Assembly: GCA_963920635.1 (NCBI GenBank)
Contig: OY987298.1
Span: 57,763,949-57,827,948, forward strand
DNA: 64,000 bases
Direction of reading: 5' to 3'
Source of the DNA: Pseudeuparius sepicola
Lineage: Eukaryota > Arthropoda > Insecta > Coleoptera > Anthribidae
The notes beneath the pieces are model-generated. The model saw only the letters and a list, made by a program, of their open reading frames with translations. It had not been told where the DNA came from and searched no databases. Positions 10,582-21,665 of this stretch are shown in pieces. Made by a program: the position numbers and the translations under genes. Position 1 is the stretch's first letter. Every line of letters begins with the position of its first letter.

Positions 10582-11792
10582 ATGGAAATTAGTAATATCG
10601 ATGTCTCTGTCAAGTTAAAAACATTGCAAGCTGAAACTTATAAGCAAGCAAAGCGAGTTTTAAAAAAGGAATTTCCAAAATCAGAGGTAGTTCAAATTGA
10701 AATTAGGGACAACTTAACCAGGCTATTCAATGAAATTACTAAAACCCTAGCGGTTCATGGGATTCTCTGGACGAGTTGGATAAACAGGTGGGTAAACAAA
10801 TTTTTCTTAAAGTCAGAGATAAGGTAATAAAATCATTTCAAACTTTAAAAGTTAAATATAAAATACCGAGTTTTTGTGTTGGCAAAATAGACCCTCGGGT
10901 AGTTGAGGAATTTTCGGAAGATTCTGACGATAGTAGTTCCGACACTATGGCTATGAACGCGGCAGAATTTTTTAGTTTAGCCAGCAAAATAGTGCCTAAC
11001 CAATTCGACGGGTGTGTTGATAAGTTAACATCATTTTTAGATGCACTAGAACTGCTAAACCAAAATGCTACCGATCACGCCGATAACGCAGTTGCCTTCG
11101 TTAAAACCAGACTTACAGGTAAAGCTCGAAATTTAATTACTACAGAAAACAACCTCCCGGCTATTATTAATAAGTTGAAAAATAACATAAAAGGCGAAAG
11201 TTCTAATGTAATAACCGCTAAATTACTTAATTTCAGACAGAATAATAAACAAGCGTTAAATTATGCAATAGAAATTGAAAACTTGGCTGATAAATTACAA
11301 AATGCTTACGTTTCAGAAGGCGTCCCGCTTAATGTTGCAGCGAAATACGCGATAGAAACGACAGTTAGGTCACTGGGGCAAAATGCAAATACCGAAAAAG
11401 CTAGGTTGATGGTTGAGGCCGGTACTTTTAATTCAGTGCAGGAGGTTATCGCTAAATTTGTTAACACCAATGCCCAACTGCCTCCATCAAATGTTTTATA
11501 TTTCGGTCAAAATAGAAACTTTCATAACTACAGGGGTAATCGTCGTGGAGGAAGATTTCAAAATAACGGTTACCACAATAATCAAAACCGGGATTATTCA
11601 AATTTTAACAGGCATAGAGGACTGCAAAACAGAGGCAACGGCGGTAGAGGTACACGTGGTTATGTTCCTAGGTATCACAACAATAATCAATCATACAGGG
11701 GTCAGTCCGTAAGATTTTGTACTACATCCGGTGAAAGTCCGGGAAACGGGGAAACCCCCCAACAGATCCGTTTGGGGGAAATCATGCAATAA
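10582..11792 (+). pseudogene. gag polyprotein, one frameshift
   Basis: The frame opens at ATG 10582 (MEISNIDVSVKLKTLQAETY...) and shifts between about 10740 and 10790 into the frame ending at 11792. The downstream part includes an acidic serine patch (EEFSEDSDDSSSD), a capsid-like helical region (AAEFFSLASKIVPNQFDG..., then LTGKARNLI and LNFRQNNKQALNYAIEIENLADKLQ), and a C-terminal Asn/Gly/Arg-rich tail with RGG repeats (NRRGGRFQNNGY). No CCHC knuckle is present, so the RGG tail is the likely RNA-binding part. Gag forms the particle that packages element RNA. Confidence 0.85.
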
Positions 11793-11845
11793 AAGTTTAC
11801 ATTTTAAATTTAACACTTTCGAATTTTGTTATCATTAAGACAGAC

Positions 11846-12592
11846 ATGTCAGATTCTGTAAGTACATTTCTATTAGACACAGGAGCGGATATTTCCCTTT
11901 TTAAAGAAACACAAATGAGGCCATTCCAAAATATAGATATTTCCAGAGTCAGTCACATACAGGGAGTAACAGATGAAATTATTGAATCTAAAGGGATAAC
12001 TGAAACTACTATTTATGCTAAAAATATTAAATTAAAACACACGTTTCATGTTGTGGGTGAGAACTTTCCTATTCCTGCTGATGGTATTTTGGGCAGAGAT
12101 TTTTTCATAAAATATCACTCTAATATTGATTATGACACCTGGACTTTAACTATACGACCCAGTCATGGAATTAAAGTTGTTGTACCTGTTTACTCAAGCC
12201 CAGATGAAAATTCCATTTACATCCCACCTCGAAGTGAGGTAGTAAGAGAAATTAACTGCTTAAAAGAAATCAACCAGGAATCAGTGGTAGTAAATAAAGA
12301 ATTAAAACCAGGAGTATTCATTGCTAGAACTATAGTTTCTAAAGAAAATTCATTAGTTAAAATTATAAACACAACTTTCGAAAGTGTTAATTTAAAATTA
12401 CCTTTTCTTGAAACAATTCCTTTGAGTCAATTTAAAATTTATAAAATAGAAATAGAAAATAAAAATAGGAAAGCACAGTTGTTAAAACAATTGAACACGG
12501 ACATACCCGAATTTGTAAAATCAGATGTTCTTACCCTTTGCAATGACTTTTCTGATATTTTTTGCGTTAAAAACCGACAAAATAACAGTTAA
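11846..12592 (+). pseudogene. pol part 1: aspartic protease and start of RT
   Basis: An ATG frame whose N-terminus carries FLLDTGADISLF, the retroviral-type aspartic protease active site, followed by a flap/ILGRDFF region. It then enters the protease-RT linker and stops at 12592 because of an extra A in the AAAAA run near 12569-12573. It lies in a different frame from gag, as is usual for gag-pol frameshifting. Confidence 0.85.
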
Positions 12593-13706
12593 TAATTTCT
12601 ATGAACAAAAATTAAAATTACGAGATAACGAACCGGTTTACACTAAAAATTATAGAAGACCAAAAATGCACAAAGCAGAAATAAATAGACAAGTAGAAAA
12701 CATGTTAGAAAATAAAATTATTGAACCTTCAATATCTGAATATAATAGCCTAGTTTTGTTGGTGCCCAAAAAGTCACCAGGCAACGATCAAAAATCTTGG
12801 CGTTTAGTAATTGATTTTAGAAAACTTAATAAGAAATTAATCGCGGACAAATTCCCACTTCCTCGAATTGATGACACACTAGATCAATTGGGTAGAGCTA
12901 GACGGTTCTCTGTTATCGATTTGATCTCAGGATTTCACCAAATCCCGTTAGATGAGGAATCACGAGACCTTACTTCATTTAGTGTAGATTCAGGCTCATT
13001 TCGTTTCACTCGGTTGCCTTTTGGATTGTCGGTTAGCCCTAACAGCTTCCAAAGAATGATTTCTTTAGCCTTTGCAGGCCTCGTTGCAGGCATCACTCCA
13101 GAAAAAGCATTTTTGTATATGGATGATATAATTGTTATTGGTTGCTCCGAAAAACATCATTTAAATAATTTAAAATCGGTATTTGAAACTTGCAGAAAAT
13201 ATAATTTAAAATTAAACCCTACTAAATGCAATTTCTTCAGAAAGGAGGTCACTTATCTAGGCCATAAAATTACCGACAAAGGAATTTTGCCCGACGAGTC
13301 AAAATACAATGTTATAAATAATTACCCAATACCCCAAAATGCCAATGAGGTCAGAAGGTTTACAGCATTTTGCAATTTCTATGGACGTTTTATTCCGCAA
13401 TTTGCAATGGTAGCTAATCCCTTAAATAAATTAATAAGGAAAAATACTAAATTTATATGGTCAGATGAGTGTCAAAATTCTTTTCTTTACTTAAAAAAGG
13501 CATTACTTAGCCCAAAAATTTTGCAATATCCAGATTACTCTAAACAATTCATTCTTACCACGGATGCATCAAATGATGGATGTGGAGCTGTTCTTTCACA
13601 AGATTTTGATGGTCGTGAACTTCCAATAGCATTTGCATCCAAGAATTTTACTAAAGGAGAGTTACACAAACCTACTATTCTAAAAGAACTAACCACTGGG
13701 CAATGA
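12578..13706 (+). pseudogene. pol part 2: reverse transcriptase and RNase H start
   Basis: Continues pol in the next frame. RT motifs in order are SWRLVIDFRKLNKK, FSVIDLISGFHQIPL, RLPFGLSVSPNSFQRMI, YMDDIIVIG (catalytic YxDD) and YLGHKI. RNase H begins at FILTTDASNDGCGAVLSQ. The frame ends at 13706, where a small indel separates it from the next segment within RNase H. The catalytic residues seen are intact, but the break points prevent a continuous protein. Confidence 0.9.
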
Positions 13707-14386
13707 AATATTTTAGGTGTTATTTGTATGGTCAAAAATTTTTAGTTAAAACTGATCACAGGCCCTTAGTATTTTTGTTCTCAATGAAGGATCCATCCTC
13801 TAAACTTACACGGATGAGATTCGATTTAGAAGAATTCGATTTTGAGGTTGAATATATTCCAGGAAAAGACAATGTTGTTAGTGATGCATTATCTAGAATT
13901 AATATCGAAAATTTAAAGCAAATTAATAACACATTACATTCGTTTGTAGTCACAAGATCAATGTCTAAAACATTAAAAACAGAAAACCAAACTACTCAAA
14001 ATACACAAAATAAAACGGAAACGTTACAACCAAAAGTCTATGAAGCAATTAATAATTACGAAAATTTAAAAGTACCATTACTGAAATTTATATTAAGCCC
14101 TACAAATATTACAATTTGTATTATAAATAAAAAGAAATTGAGCGCTCAAAGTAAGATTGCTATTGTGAATGGTAATATTCCGTTAGTCGAAATATTATCT
14201 CAGCTAGAAAATATGGCTCGCAAAGCTCTCCTTACTAAATTAAAATTAAATTTGCATGATGATATATTTAAAAGGTGCACCATAAATAAATTTAAGGAAT
14301 TGGGGCAAAATCAATTACAACAAGTTGTAATTGAACTCTATGGTAATCATAAATTAATTACAAACAAATTGAAAAATTGGACTTAA
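13694..14386 (+). pseudogene. pol part 3: RNase H end and connection
   Basis: Completes RNase H (MKYFRCYLYGQKFLVKTDHRPL, EYIPGKDNVVSDALSR) and continues into the spacer before integrase. It stops at 14386, about 10 bases after the integrase frame opens in another frame, marking a third pol frameshift. Confidence 0.85.
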
Positions 14387-15411
14387 TAAAAAAACTTCAT
14401 AATAACCCCATTTTTGGAGGTCATGTAGGTCAAAAACGTCTTTTAAAGAAACTAAAAGCTTATTACCAATGGAAAAATATGTCTCGAGATGTTTCAAATT
14501 ACACAAAAAAATGTCATAATTGCCAAACAAATAAAAGGAACAGGGGACATATTGAACCAATGATAATAACACCTACACCACAAAAAGCATTCGATATTGT
14601 CTGTATTGACACAGTGGGTCCTTTTCCAAAAACCAATAAAGGCAATTCGTATGCAGTTACATTACAGTGTGATTTAAGTAAATACGTAGTCATAATACCA
14701 ATACCAAACAAAGAAGCTATAACTGTAGCAAAAGCAATTTTTGAGAATTTTGTTCTTATATATGGACCAATGAAAGAGGTCAGAACCGATATTGGTACTG
14801 AATATAAGAACGAGGTTTTTACAAACTTGTCAAGACTACTCGATGTTGGACACAAAGTATCTACAGCTTATCATAGCCAATCGATAGGGGGGTGTGAGCA
14901 TAATCATCGTGTCTTAAATGAGTTTATTCGCATGTACGTGAACGAAACACATTCCGATTGGGATACATGGACTAAATACTTTTCGTTTTGCTACAACACA
15001 ACCCCAAGTAGTTATCATAACTACACTCCCTTCGAGTTAATCTTTGCAAAGAAAGCAGATCTTCCAGAATTTCTCAAAGGGTCACAAATAGATCCTCTAT
15101 ACAATATTGATGCCTACGAACAGAAATTTCAGTATAGGTTGCAATTTGCCCAAAATAGAGCCAGAGAAACCCTTGAAAAGGCTAAAGGGGAGCGTAAACT
15201 ACTATATGATAAGAAATCAAACATAGTTGATTTGCATCCTGAAGATCTTGTCTTGATTTCAAATGAAAATCGTCACAAGTTCGATTCGTGGTTCGAGGGA
15301 CCTTTTCCCGTCCTATCACAGGATAGGGTGAATTGTACGGTGTTAGATAACCATGGTAAGCAATACACGGTACACAAAAACCGTATAAAAAAGTACCTTC
15401 ATGGTGATTAA
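14377..15411 (+). pseudogene. pol part 4: integrase
   Basis: About 343 codons. An HHCC zinc motif comes first (H-x-H in LHNNPIFGGH, then CHNC), followed by the DDE core (Asp in CIDTVGPF, Asp in VRTDIGTEYKN, Glu in GGCEHNHR) and a C-terminal region with FDSWFEGPFPVL and HKNRIKKY. The usual NG-hE-R-N-HR context near the last catalytic residue is altered to GGCEHNHR, but the Glu is kept. The frame lacks its own ATG and was made as part of Pol. Confidence 0.88.
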
Positions 15412-15608
15412 ATTAAATTATCTGGTTAGTTATAAGTTATTAAGTAGTTACAAGTTTACGTGAATTTTGTGTGTTATTGTATTTTCATATATATCTTGTT
15501 ATTGTATTTTAATATATATTGTGTACTTTTAGAAAAATTCAAATACTTTGGTATATTTTATTTTCCAGGAATGTCACTCACAAGTGGCCATAGTGAGTGC
15601 CATTCTTT

Positions 15609-15620
15609 TGGAAAGGGAGG
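15609..15620 (+). promoter_or_regulatory. polypurine tract
   Basis: A short purine run, GGAAAGGGAGG, ends exactly where the right LTR starts (TGTAGAGG), the expected plus-strand primer position. Confidence 0.8.
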
Positions 15621-15716
15621 TGTAGAGGCTTAAGGCAGTAACCCTCTTAAGAATATACTTAATAATTCCAAGGTGAATATTGTCTTCTTTAATCGGCCCT
15701 ACTTTCAACCATTACA
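15621..15716 (+). repeat. 3' LTR
   Basis: 96-bp terminal repeat beginning TGTAGAGG and ending CATTACA (TG...CA ends). Confidence 0.92.
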
Positions 15717-16738
15717 AAGAATTTCGGGTAAGTGCGGCAACGTTGCGCCAATTCCATGGCTTCACAAATCAACAACTTCCCCTACATTCCCTCGTACCGA
15801 CCCGCTCCTCCCCGTAGAAAATAAAAATTGCGATACGTCAGTCAACGAAAATAGGTTAATAAATCGCTGCATTATCATTATAATAAAGTGGATTTAAAGT
15901 TTTACATAGTTTCTTGGTGTTTTGAGATTCACGTAACGTGAAATTACGCGGATTTCTTTGTCAAAGCGGTATTAGTTAAATAAGGTATAATATCTAAGTA
16001 TAATTGTGTTATTATAGAAGAATCTAGTAGTGGTTTTTTACATTGGTTTATTGCACTTCTTTATCTTAACCGCGAACCAAATCTTTGGTTTATTTCAATT
16101 TTTAAAGCTTCCCTGGAGTCCTCGGGTGAGGTTCTGATGCTTCCCGGGCCCCCAAAAAATAGAGAAATAAGAAAAAACAAGCAATTTCCAATAGTGGTTT
16201 CAGAGGAATTTCCGTCGGTTTCGTTGATTCTACAGCCGTCCCGTTTCTTGAAAGTGGTTAATCGTGAATCGGTAATTTCTCTTAGATATCGGATTTCCGA
16301 GGTTCCGGAGGAAAGTACGACACCCAATTAAGAGATTTACCACCTTCTTCGATTTTTAGAACGGCTCTATATTCGAGGTTGTCGAAAGACTTTTGGGAAA
16401 ATAGCCACCAATGTCTGTGGGCAGGGTTATAAGATTTTCCACTATTATTCAGGCAATCTAAGGCCAACCTTAACTGCGCCGAATTTACTGTTTTTTGCAC
16501 TGTAACTGGCAATGTCACGTAAGGTAATGTCGCGTAATAAGATGTTAGATTTGCCGTCACTTACGCTTTTAAGGTTATCGCTGGCTTTCAAACCCCGAGA
16601 GAGGGGAGGGGTAATTGCAACGTTGCCAGTTGAACGCCTTTGCGTCCGCACGTATTGGAACGATTTCAAGGGCCGCGCGTGTACTAAACGAATAAAATAA
16701 GGTTTTCGTTAAGTTTTTGTAAATTGAAAAGCTTGTCG
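15717..16738. other. SerRS intron 1, nothing recognised
   Basis: No exon, RNA gene or convincing transposon terminus. Short open frames here do not resemble known proteins. Confidence 0.45.
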
Positions 16739-16870
16739 CGCGAATTGTAAAGAAAAAAATGATTACTTTGGCAAATAGGATCAACCAATCACTGTTCAAT
16801 AAAACGCGAATTGTAAAGAAAAAAATGATTACTTTGGCAAATAGGATCAACCAATCACTGTCCAATAAAA
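16739..16870. repeat. 66-bp direct tandem duplication
   Basis: Two copies of a 66-bp unit starting CGCGAATTGTAAAGAAAA and ending CACTGTYCAATAAAA; they differ by one base. This is a recent local duplication. Confidence 0.92.
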
Positions 16871-16974
16871 TTAATTGGTACCTACTTTCATAACATTTCT
16901 TGTTTTTAAAAAGGTCTTTTTTTAAATAATAATACTCAAGAGTTATACTTTTGCTCAAATGCACACTGAACCTT

Positions 16975-17285
16975 GAACCCCATATGATAGTTTTGCAAAA
17001 GGCACTCTTTGGTGAGCTGCAACGGATGCTCGCAAGTTTATGTGCATATTTTTAAATATTATTATATTATTTTGAACTTAAAATGACAATGTCGTTCTTA
17101 GTGTCAAATTTTCATACTGCTTTGATTAGGTACTCTCGCAAAAATTTACTTGCAAGCCTATGAGGCAACATCCCGCATGGTTTTTCCTTTACACCAGAAT
17201 CACTACTTTTATGCAAAATCAATTGAAATCTGATGATGACAATTGATTGCAACAACTCTCCTAATAAAGGAACCGTAGCAGAACG
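16975..17285 (-). repeat. dispersed repeat, copy 1 (inverted relative to 25172-25485)
   Basis: The reverse complement of this stretch matches 25172-25485 through several blocks: AGGAGAGTTGTTGCAATCAA, GATGTTGCCTCATAGGCTTG, ATGAAAATTTGACACTA and GCAGCTCACCAAAGAGTGCC. No ends or genes are defined; it is probably a MITE or the tail of a larger element. Confidence 0.75.
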
Positions 17286-17359
17286 TATAACAATGTAATC
17301 TTTCAGTATGAGCAGCTCGGTCGATTTGACCAATGATAATTATTATTCTGTCTGTAGAG

Positions 17360-17545
17360 TGCAATCAAGATTTGGCCTTATTAGGAGGATGCCTGCGGCT
17401 TTGCGGCATAGTAGTGGTCCATTAGGTATCAACACCAAAGCATGGAGATACGGAAAGTGCAGAAACGCAGGAGCGGTTGGTTCATGGACGGGTGACTGCC
17501 CCCTTTTAATATTTTTCGTAATATGGATCTTTGAGGAACTTTTCT
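17360..17545 (+). repeat. 5S rRNA-like SINE fragment, copy 1, 5' part
   Basis: GGAGCGGTTGGTTCATGGACGGGTGACTGCC near 17460-17491 resembles the 3' half of 5S rRNA (GG-TTRGTACTTGGATGGGTGACC). A related piece with CAAGCAACGCCGCGCG then GGTTCGTGGACGGGTGAT lies near 36475-36512. Both are followed, after a spacer, by a CTGAAGTTC...GAACTTCAGTGC foldback. This suggests a 5S-headed SINE family; the full 5S 5' half is not evident, so it is not a 5S gene. Confidence 0.5.
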
Positions 17546-17591
17546 GCTAAAAATCTATCTGAGAGTTTATACTGTGCAGCTACGCCACCTC

Positions 17592-17803
17592 AAGACCTGT
17601 AAAGTAAGAAGGTTACCCACTAACGTAGAGAGAGAGCAAACGCTGACATCACAGGAATGCTGTCAGATGATGTGATTGGTGGTAACTCGTGTGTTGCCCT
17701 TGCCGACGATTATTGCCAGCATTCCCATGACGTCATCCAGAACGCTCTCTCTCTCAACAAGAGGCAACCTTTTTACTTAACAGATCTTGACGCCACCTTT
17801 CCT
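17592..17803. mobile_element. foldback MITE inside the SINE-like copy
   Basis: The left arm CGCCACCTCAAGACCTGTAA..GTAAGAAGGTTACC pairs with the right arm GGCAACCTTTTTACTTAACAG..ATCTTGACGCCACC. An inner GAGAGAGAGC/GCTCTCTCTCTC pair follows. It separates the 5S-like head from its GAACTTCAG tail. Confidence 0.65.
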
Positions 17804-17819
17804 TTGGTAATGTGCCCCT

Positions 17820-17930
17820 CAGCAACTGAAGTTCCTTTTTTATAATGCATTTTTTGGCCTTGCAGACCTCAATAACTAAATTCCATATTCGTTATAAAAA
17901 GTTGAACTTCAGTGCATTGCCACAGGGTAT
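17820..17930 (+). repeat. GAACTTCAGTGC foldback tail, copy 1
   Basis: CAACTGAAGTTC near 17821-17832 and GAACTTCAGTGC near 17907-17918 are inverted, with a conserved inner TTGGCCTTG and TCAATAACTAAATTCC. The same unit recurs at about 36581-36685. Confidence 0.65.
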
Positions 17931-18283
17931 CCCAAACAACGTGATAAAGCCGATTTTCTTGGTAATTTTAGAGATAAATTGATGGTTCAGAAAATAACTG
18001 GTGTAGAATTTTCCGTGGAATTCCAATATGACATCAAAAGTAACATACAGGATGTTGTTAAAGTTATTTAAAAAAATACCCTTCTCCAAAAATTGTGTAG
18101 TTTGATTTTGACACAGAATATTGGTAATGAGTATAATAAGGAGGTAACAAAACATTTGCGGTTCTCACTTCTTTTCCGGTTTGACCGGAGGCGAGCAATC
18201 ACTTAGATTTTTGAGACACCCTGTATATTTTGGGTTCTTTTAGGTTTCTTTTGTTCTTGCAATTTCAACTGTATAGTTTTATA

Positions 18284-18735
18284 CAGTGGCCGGCAGAAAG
18301 TTGGACACAAATGGAAATTTTTTGTATTATTAATTTCTTAGAAAATTTTATTCTTGATAAAAGTTGGTGCATCATTTCAAACTCAAAATGCACACATCAA
18401 AATTTATATATCTCTTTTTGGATACGAGGTAGATTCAAAAATGTCAAAATAGCTCAAGAGTAAAGTACCCTTATTTGTTAAAATACGGTAAAAAGTTACT
18501 TACAAAAGTTTGGAATCAAAAGTGGATGTCAGCCACCTAATCAAAACAAAAGAAATTTAACTTTTTCGACCACCCTGTGTATTACAAAAAACCGTCAGCG
18601 CAACTTATCATCGGATAACACATGAATTTGCTACTAAACTTTAATTTTGCTCGATTAGCAGCTAGAAATTTAAATTAATCGAAATCAGAGTTTAAAAATA
18701 TTAAATTTTTGTGTCCAACTTTCTGCCGGTCACTG
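18284..18735. mobile_element. mariner-type MITE, TA-flanked
   Basis: Ends are CAGTGGCCGGCAGAAAGTTG and its near-perfect inverted copy CAACTTTCTGCCGGTCACTG, with GGACACAAA extending the match. TA flanks both ends (18282-18283 and 18736-18737). 452 bp, no transposase. It is a relative of the element at 28721-29591. Confidence 0.9.
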
Positions 18736-18757
18736 TACAATAGTTATCTCTAGAAAT

Positions 18758-19147
18758 GGTAATTGTTCCCAGTGATGTACATCTGCCCTGATTTTTTAAA
18801 ATTTTGGCTAACCCCCTATTTTCGGGATCCCTGAACACGGATCTGACCTTAACTTTTGGTGCTCAGACGTAGTTTCCAAGAAAATAAATTTTCAAATTTC
18901 TTTTTGACATCTCACTTCGTCGAGATGAATTCAGCTTAAACTGATCACCACAATATTTGCAACATCGAAACTTCGCGAAAACCCGCGGAAAAACCAAAAT
19001 GTTGAAAGATTTATCCCGTGTTTACGTTCGGCCCGGCGCGGCCGCTGTTTTCGCCCGACATTCATGTTCAGGGACCCCAAAAATAGGGGGGGTAGCCAAA
19101 ATTTCCAAAAAATTGGGGCAGACGTACACCACGGGCAACAATTACCT
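18758..19147. mobile_element. MITE with about 80-bp inverted ends
   Basis: GGTAATTGTTCCCAGTGATG at the left pairs with the right end (reverse complement GGTAATTGTTGCCCGTGGTG). The match runs on through GTACRTCTGCCC, AAATTTTGGCTA and a GGGATCCCTGAAC/GTTCAGGGACCCC pair. The interior is CpG-rich. Confidence 0.8.
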
Positions 19148-19357
19148 ACCCTAAAAATAACCAAGAAGCAGGTTTTCATTTTTTGATAAATCTCGTCAAA
19201 ATATGATAAATTAAAATCGAAATTCAGATCTTTACATGGAATGCTAAAAATATATTAATAATAATAATAATGTGCGAAATATTAGCTAAAAGTTGGGCTC
19301 CATTTGACATATTTGACAAGATTGGGCTCTCTGTATTCTGATCTCTGTGTTACTATT

Positions 19358-19502
19358 GCTCTGTTCGCGTTCAGTTTTAAGAACCGTCCTAAAATGGTTC
19401 TCGCACTGTCATTGATCTAAAACAGTCCTGGGGATTTTAATTTACTAATGACAGTACGAGAATCGTTTTGGGTCAGTTCTTAAAATAGAACGCGAACAGA
19501 GC
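19358..19502. mobile_element. short foldback MITE
   Basis: GCTCTGTTCGCGTTC at the left pairs with GAACGCGAACAGAGC at the right. The match continues through TTTTAAGAAC, ATGGTTCTCG and CTGTCATT over about 60 bp per arm. Confidence 0.85.
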
Positions 19503-19842
19503 TAATGACAATTTGTTGTCTTATGGTTATGGATGACTTTAATAATTAAATTTGAGTGATCAATGTTTCTGGAAACTTTCAAATTTTTTTCTTCAATTTA
19601 TTACCTAATCAAATAAGAAAATTCCATTCCAGATTAGGTACATCACTTATTTCTGAGATATTAGAGCCTCACAGATTTTAGTGGTATAAAAAATGTAAAA
19701 TGGTCCTTCAGGGAACCTTCTTTATATGCATGATAATACCTACTAATTAGGTAGGCATGTTTTCAGAGTGTGATTCAACTCTAGGCACAGCGTTTAGGTA
19801 TCGATTATATTGAGATTAGGTATCTAAAATCATTGCAACTAC

Positions 19843-20163
19843 CTTCTTAATTTGGTTCACAGTTAAAGGTTTTAGTAAGTCCATTGTTAAGTTCTCTAAT
19901 TCTGCTACTACTGAATCAGGAACCACATCATCTGGACTACCGTGGGACTCCTTCTTCTTCATTTTTTCGCCAATAGCTTTGCTGCAAACATTCTTCAATT
20001 TATTCCAATTATCGGCTTTATGTCTAAGTTGCCTCCATGTGGTATCTTTTTCAACAACCATATCAACTAAACCGACGTCTTTGTATCGTTTCTTCTGATT
20101 CTCCCTAATTTTGTCAGGGTTTCCCCCCTTGTCAGTGCGAAGCAAATCTAGATCTAGCACCAT
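19843..20163 (-). CDS. SerRS: seryl-tRNA synthetase, exon 1 (start codon)
   Basis: The exon runs from the ATG at 20163 to a GTAGTT donor just left of 19843 and encodes 107 residues. It opens [20 protein letters not shown] and contains [22 protein letters not shown], the highly conserved N-terminal coiled-coil arm that grips the long variable arm of tRNA-Ser. It ends VNQIKK in phase 0, and exon 2 continues with VRTLIDEA exactly as in animal SerRS proteins. The 15.5-kb intron between the exons is filled with transposons. The gene is divergent from Vps28, about 7.1 kb away. A short repeated AAATATATAGG motif lies 80-270 bp upstream of the start codon. Confidence 0.95.
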
Positions 20164-20247
20164 TTTATTTACAATTTAATTAGATTTCTGAGTTCTATTC
20201 GAAAAATCTAAACAAATTTCCCTGAAATTGCCACACTCCACTGCACT

Positions 20248-20430
20248 ACACAAAATATATAGGTTAGACGTTAGACTGATACAATCTGATACCCCAGAAA
20301 AGGACATTTCTGGGCTGATACTCACAAAATATATAGGTTCTGATACTGACACAGATCACAAAATATATAGGATGACACAGATAACAACCCTGCTGACACT
20401 TTACAAGATTTATAGGTTAGAAATTGTCCA
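20248..20430 (+). repeat. irregular AAATATATAGG minisatellite upstream of SerRS
   Basis: CACAAAATATATAGG occurs at about 20249, 20323 and 20355, with a variant near 20400 (ACAAGATTTATAGGTTAG). The copies are interspersed with GATACAATC/TGACACAGAT pieces. It lies 85-270 bp upstream of the SerRS start codon. Confidence 0.7.
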
Positions 20431-20874
20431 AAGATTGACGTTAGAATGACAAAATATAAAAAGAAGGATATGTCTATATGGGTTTCTTCCAACACAGTTC
20501 TGAACCGGCTTTTAGCGATCTAATTGGTTGAAAACAGTTCTGGAATTATTTTCCTGCATACTCCATTTCTCTGGCTAGAACTGGTTCAAAACTATTGTTG
20601 GAACAAAGCTAGAGGTGGAGTCCTCCAAAGAAGCAGGGTTGCCAAATTGGGCTATTTATAGCTAATTGGGCTATATAAAAGTGTGCTCTGGCTACGAAAA
20701 GAAGGGGTTGGCTACAGGCTACAGGCTCCTACTCCTACTTCCTACTTTAGGGTACCGTTTGAACTGTGAAATAATAAATGGGCTAATTACACGCTCAGGA
20801 GGTAACTCAAGTTTTGTTGCTGCAACGTTTGTATCTATAACCCCTTGTTTATAATTTTCGAACTTGGGTTGGTG

Positions 20875-20905
20875 CGGCACCGTCGCTGTTATTGCGACGG
20901 TGCCG
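20875..20905. repeat. GC-rich hairpin, copy 1
   Basis: CGGCACCGTCGC, a 7-nt loop TGTTATT, then GCGACGGTGCCG: a perfect 12-bp stem. The ACCGTCGC/GCGACGGT core recurs at 26883-26907. Confidence 0.85.
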
Positions 20906-20970
20906 GTTGGTGGCCCAACAAAGACGTATAAAAGGAGAAGGGTGAACCAACGAAGACGTATAAAAAAAGG

Positions 20971-21576
20971 GGGTGCGTTCAGAAATAAAAATGTAATGGA
21001 AGACTTTACTCTGTAATGTGAGACTATGACATTTTAAAATGTAACTGAATAGTGACAAAATGACATATGACAGGCTATATATTTCTGAACGAACTTTGGA
21101 ACTTTTTCTAATGATGTCATTGTCCTGAAATAAAAAATAATAATATACGGATTTCTATGTGAAACGGTTTTGTGGTTGAAATGAAACCACAGTTGAAACT
21201 AGTTTGAACAATGGATAACAACAATAATATAAGAAATTTATATGATTTGCAACTTTTATTGCTGCAAAATATATACTTTTGGATGATTGGTAGGAAGAAA
21301 GCGATGAAGATGAAAGTGAACAGGTCCTAACATTAATTAATATAGCAAAAATAATAAATAATCAGACAGAATCCGGCAATGCGCAAACTTGGCAATAAAT
21401 TACCACACGAAAAAGCATGGTAACAAATGGGCTCCCAAGCGCTTCCTCGGTAACTATTTTAGCAATTTTTGAACGTGTGGAAATGGGATTACAGTGTAAT
21501 AATACGAATTAATGAACGAGCAATGTAACAACTCTGTAAGAAATGTGTACAATGTAATAATTCCTGAACGCAACCC
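20971..21576. mobile_element. inverted-repeat element with GGGTGCGTTCAG ends
   Basis: The left end GGGTGCGTTCAGAAATAA and the right end (reverse complement GGGTTGCGTTCAGGAATTA) form an imperfect terminal repeat, with TGTAAT and ACATTG echoes inside. The interior encodes nothing recognised. Confidence 0.55.
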
Positions 21577-21665
21577 AGTTGTGTTCTTGGCATTTACCAA
21601 TGTATGAAAACCTTGTGACATTTACACCTTGTGCAACCATAAATCATAATATTATTATCAGAGCA

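Larger units (their letters stand above)
9941..15716 (+). mobile_element. Ty3/gypsy LTR retrotransposon, 412/mdg1-like, inactive
   Basis: A 5.8-kb element with very short LTRs (96 bp) at both ends, a primer-binding site directly after the left LTR, a purine tract directly before the right LTR, and gag then protease-RT-RNase H-integrase in the Ty3/gypsy order. The TGGCGACC primer site fits tRNA-Arg, which is used by the Drosophila 412/mdg1 group, and the integrase segment IDTVGPFPKTNKGNSYAVT also fits that group. There is no envelope gene. The LTRs differ by very few bases, but gag and pol carry several frameshifts. It lies in SerRS intron 1. A clean target duplication is not evident; the first bases of the left LTR are altered. 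Confidence 0.92.
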
